Shown one piece after another: positions 4,136 to 5,431 of a DNA stretch of 5,431 bases. The position numbers and the translations under genes are program-made. The notes beneath the pieces are model-generated. The model searched no databases, was not told the DNA's origin, and saw nothing but the letters and a program-made list of their open reading frames with translations. Each line of letters opens with the position of its first letter. Position 1 is the first letter of the stretch. Origin of the DNA: an uncultured Pseudomonadales bacterium (lineage in GTDB: Bacteria > Pseudomonadota > Gammaproteobacteria > Pseudomonadales > IMCC2047); contig CAMYKE010000129.1 of NCBI GenBank assembly GCA_947258895.1, forward strand, positions 1 to 5,431, written 5' to 3'.

Positions 4136-5133
4136 TCAAAGCTTTTGCTGCTTTCGAAACCGGGGGCGAACTCAAGCCCTTCGAATATGATCCAGGTGAG
4201 TTAAAAAGCCAGGAAGTAGAAATCGAGGTCCACTACTCGGGCCTATGCCATAGCGACCTGAGCGTCATCGATGACGAATGGGGGATGACCGAGTTCCCGG
4301 TAGTACCCGGGCACGAGGTAGTGGGCGTGATTACCAGGGTCGGCAGCGCGGTGCAGCACCTGAAGGTCGGGCAGACAGTCGGGCTGGGCTGGCACGCGGG
4401 GTTCTGTAACGCATGCAAACTCTGTCACAGCGGCGACCATAACCTGTGCGCGACCGCCCGGCCGACCATCATCGGGCACCATGGGGGCTTTGCCGACAAG
4501 GTGCGGGCCGATGCTAACAGCGTGGTGCCCATTCCGGATGGAATAGAGCTTGAATCCGCCGGCCCGCTATTATGCGCCGGGATTACCGTTTTCAACCCGC
4601 TGGTCCAGTTTGAAATAAAACCCACGGACAAAGTGGCAGTTATCGGTATTGGCGGCCTGGGCCACCTGGCGCTGCAATTCCTGAATGCGTGGGGCTGCGA
4701 GGTAACTGCGTTCACCTCCAGCGAGGCGAAGCGAAAAGAAGCGTTGGACCTGGGAGCCCACCATACCTTAAACTCGCGGGACGAGGGTGAAATAGAAGCC
4801 GCAGCAGGACGCTTTGACCTGATTATTTCCACGGTGAACGTCAAGCTGGACTGGAATCTCTATGTTGGCACGCTGAGCCCACGCGGCCGTTTGCACTTTG
4901 TCGGTGCGACTCTGGACCCCCTTGATCTCAATGTATTCGGACTGCTCATGGGGCAACGCTCGGTATCCGGCTCGCCCGTGGGCAGCCCGGCGACTATAGC
5001 GAAGATGCTGGAATTTTCCAGTCTCCACAACATCAAGCCGGTGATCGAAACCTTTGACCTTGCTGATGTAAACGAAGCCTTGGCCAGGTTACGCAGCGGA
5101 AACGCGCACTATCGCATCGTACTGAAACGCTGA
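4132..5133 (+). CDS. ahr: Zinc-dependent, NADPH-type aldehyde reductase (Ahr/YjgB-like alcohol dehydrogenase)
   Basis: A 333-residue medium-chain alcohol dehydrogenase of the cinnamyl-alcohol dehydrogenase group, very similar throughout to E. coli Ahr (YjgB), which reduces a broad range of aldehydes to alcohols with NADPH. Catalytic zinc ligands are C39 (in GLCHSDLSVIDDEWG), H61-E62 (in PGHEVVG) and C148 (in AGPLLCAGITVF). Structural zinc is held by C92, C95, C98 and C106. The Rossmann motif is GIGGLG at 172-177, and the strand that follows ends in TSSEAKRKEA, where small and basic residues fit NADP(H). The length is a few residues short of the E. coli protein (339). The ATG at 4132 has GAAGAGGA about 7 bases upstream and overlaps the stop of the DUF3052 remnant. 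It should act in the cytoplasm, in aldehyde detoxification or fermentation-type reduction. The DUF1810 gene starts immediately after its stop. Confidence 0.92.
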   Translation: MIKAFAAFETGGELKPFEYDPGELKSQEVEIEVHYSGLCHSDLSVIDDEWGMTEFPVVPGHEVVGVITRVGSAVQHLKVGQTVGLGWHAGFCNACKLCHSGDHNLCATARPTIIGHHGGFADKVRADANSVVPIPDGIELESAGPLLCAGITVFNPLVQFEIKPTDKVAVIGIGGLGHLALQFLNAWGCEVTAFTSSEAKRKEALDLGAHHTLNSRDEGEIEAAAGRFDLIISTVNVKLDWNLYVGTLSPRGRLHFVGATLDPLDLNVFGLLMGQRSVSGSPVGSPATIAKMLEFSSLHNIKPVIETFDLADVNEALARLRSGNAHYRIVLKR

Positions 5134-5142
5134 GTGAAGCGG

Positions 5143-5431
5143 ATGGCAGCTGACCACGACCTGAAGCGGTTCCTAAAGGCTCAAGAGCCAGTTATTGACG
5201 GAGTGATGGCGGAGCTGCACGCTGGTCAAAAACAAAGCCACTGGATGTGGTTTATCTTCCCCCAGATCGTCGGCCTTGGGCAAAGCCCCACCGCCAGGTT
5301 CTATGGGATCGCCTCGGAGGCGGAGGCCAGGGCGTATCTGGACCACCCGGTGCTGGGCCCCCGACTCGAGTCCTGCTGCAGCACGCTGCTGGCGATCCAC
5401 GACCGATCGGCGCAGGAAATCTTCGGTGGCA
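5143..5431 (+). CDS. DUF1810 family protein (3' partial)
   Basis: The frame is open from just after the ahr stop to the right edge, showing 96 residues. It is a clear DUF1810 (COG5579) protein: DLKRFLKAQEPV near the start, SHWMWFIFPQIVGLGQSPTA at residues 32-51, FYGIAS at 53-58, YLDHPVLGPRL at 65-75 and RSAQEIFGG at 88-96. Family members are about 140 residues, so roughly the last third is missing. The function is not established; older database names calling it calpastatin are not supported. The ATG at 5143 is preferred, 9 bases after the ahr stop, because the family-like sequence starts there. An in-frame GTG at 5134 directly abutting the TGA would add three residues. Neither has a strong Shine-Dalgarno site, which suggests translational coupling to ahr. 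No signal peptide or membrane segment is seen. Confidence 0.9.
   Translation, partial: MAADHDLKRFLKAQEPVIDGVMAELHAGQKQSHWMWFIFPQIVGLGQSPTARFYGIASEAEARAYLDHPVLGPRLESCCSTLLAIHDRSAQEIFGG

Noticed and set aside
4243..4844. Several long - strand frames opposite the ahr gene (including 4425-4844)
   Set aside because: They are shadows of the well-supported Ahr coding sequence, with no independent domain or ribosome site.
299..5133. A single aldehyde-detoxification operon joining the GFA and Ahr genes
   Set aside because: The two genes are more than 3 kb apart and separated by convergent and divergent genes, so they cannot be one transcript. The shared theme alone is weak.

Overview
The window looks like part of a proteobacterial chromosome, most likely gammaproteobacterial. 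The signs are an OmpA-type outer-membrane protein tail, a phasin-like protein of the polyhydroxyalkanoate granule type, a close homologue of the E. coli aldehyde reductase Ahr (YjgB), and ordinary Shine-Dalgarno/ATG starts. The assignment is an inference from gene content; no rRNA or other phylogenetic marker is present. Most genes here are small, single-domain and of the accessory type.

Layout, left to right. Positions 3-185 hold the last 60 codons of an OmpA/MotB-domain protein. Then come, on the + strand, a GFA-family zinc protein (299-721), a SnoaL/NTF2-like protein (837-1220) and a phasin-like protein with a very basic tail (1440-1859). Convergent to these, on the - strand, lie a membrane fatty acid desaturase (3550-2699) and, 40 bases downstream of it, a 2H (LigT-like) phosphoesterase (2658-1900). 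An intergenic stretch (3551-3937) separates the desaturase from a second + strand group: a 3'-truncated DUF3052 gene (3938-4135), an Ahr-like zinc alcohol dehydrogenase (4132-5133) and the start of a DUF1810 gene that runs off the right edge (5143 onward). The last three are packed tightly enough to be one transcript.

The most unusual structure is a dispersed direct repeat. A 37-base element occurs at 2633-2669 and again at 3680-3716, with 31 of 37 bases identical and no gaps. The two copies bracket the desaturase gene. The left copy runs straight into three 13-base tandem units that end two bases before the desaturase stop codon, and it also supplies the 5' end of the 2H phosphoesterase reading frame. 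This looks like a mobile or recombinogenic element that has reshaped the desaturase/2H pair. The DUF3052 remnant next to the right-hand copy is a further sign of rearrangement.

Functionally, GFA and the Ahr-like enzyme both point to aldehyde handling, the desaturase to membrane lipid unsaturation, and the phasin to carbon-storage granules. Nothing in the sequence ties them into one pathway. I do not see a complete, convincing new multi-gene system; the best leads are the repeat-bracketed desaturase/2H pair and the truncated DUF3052 reading frame coupled to ahr.
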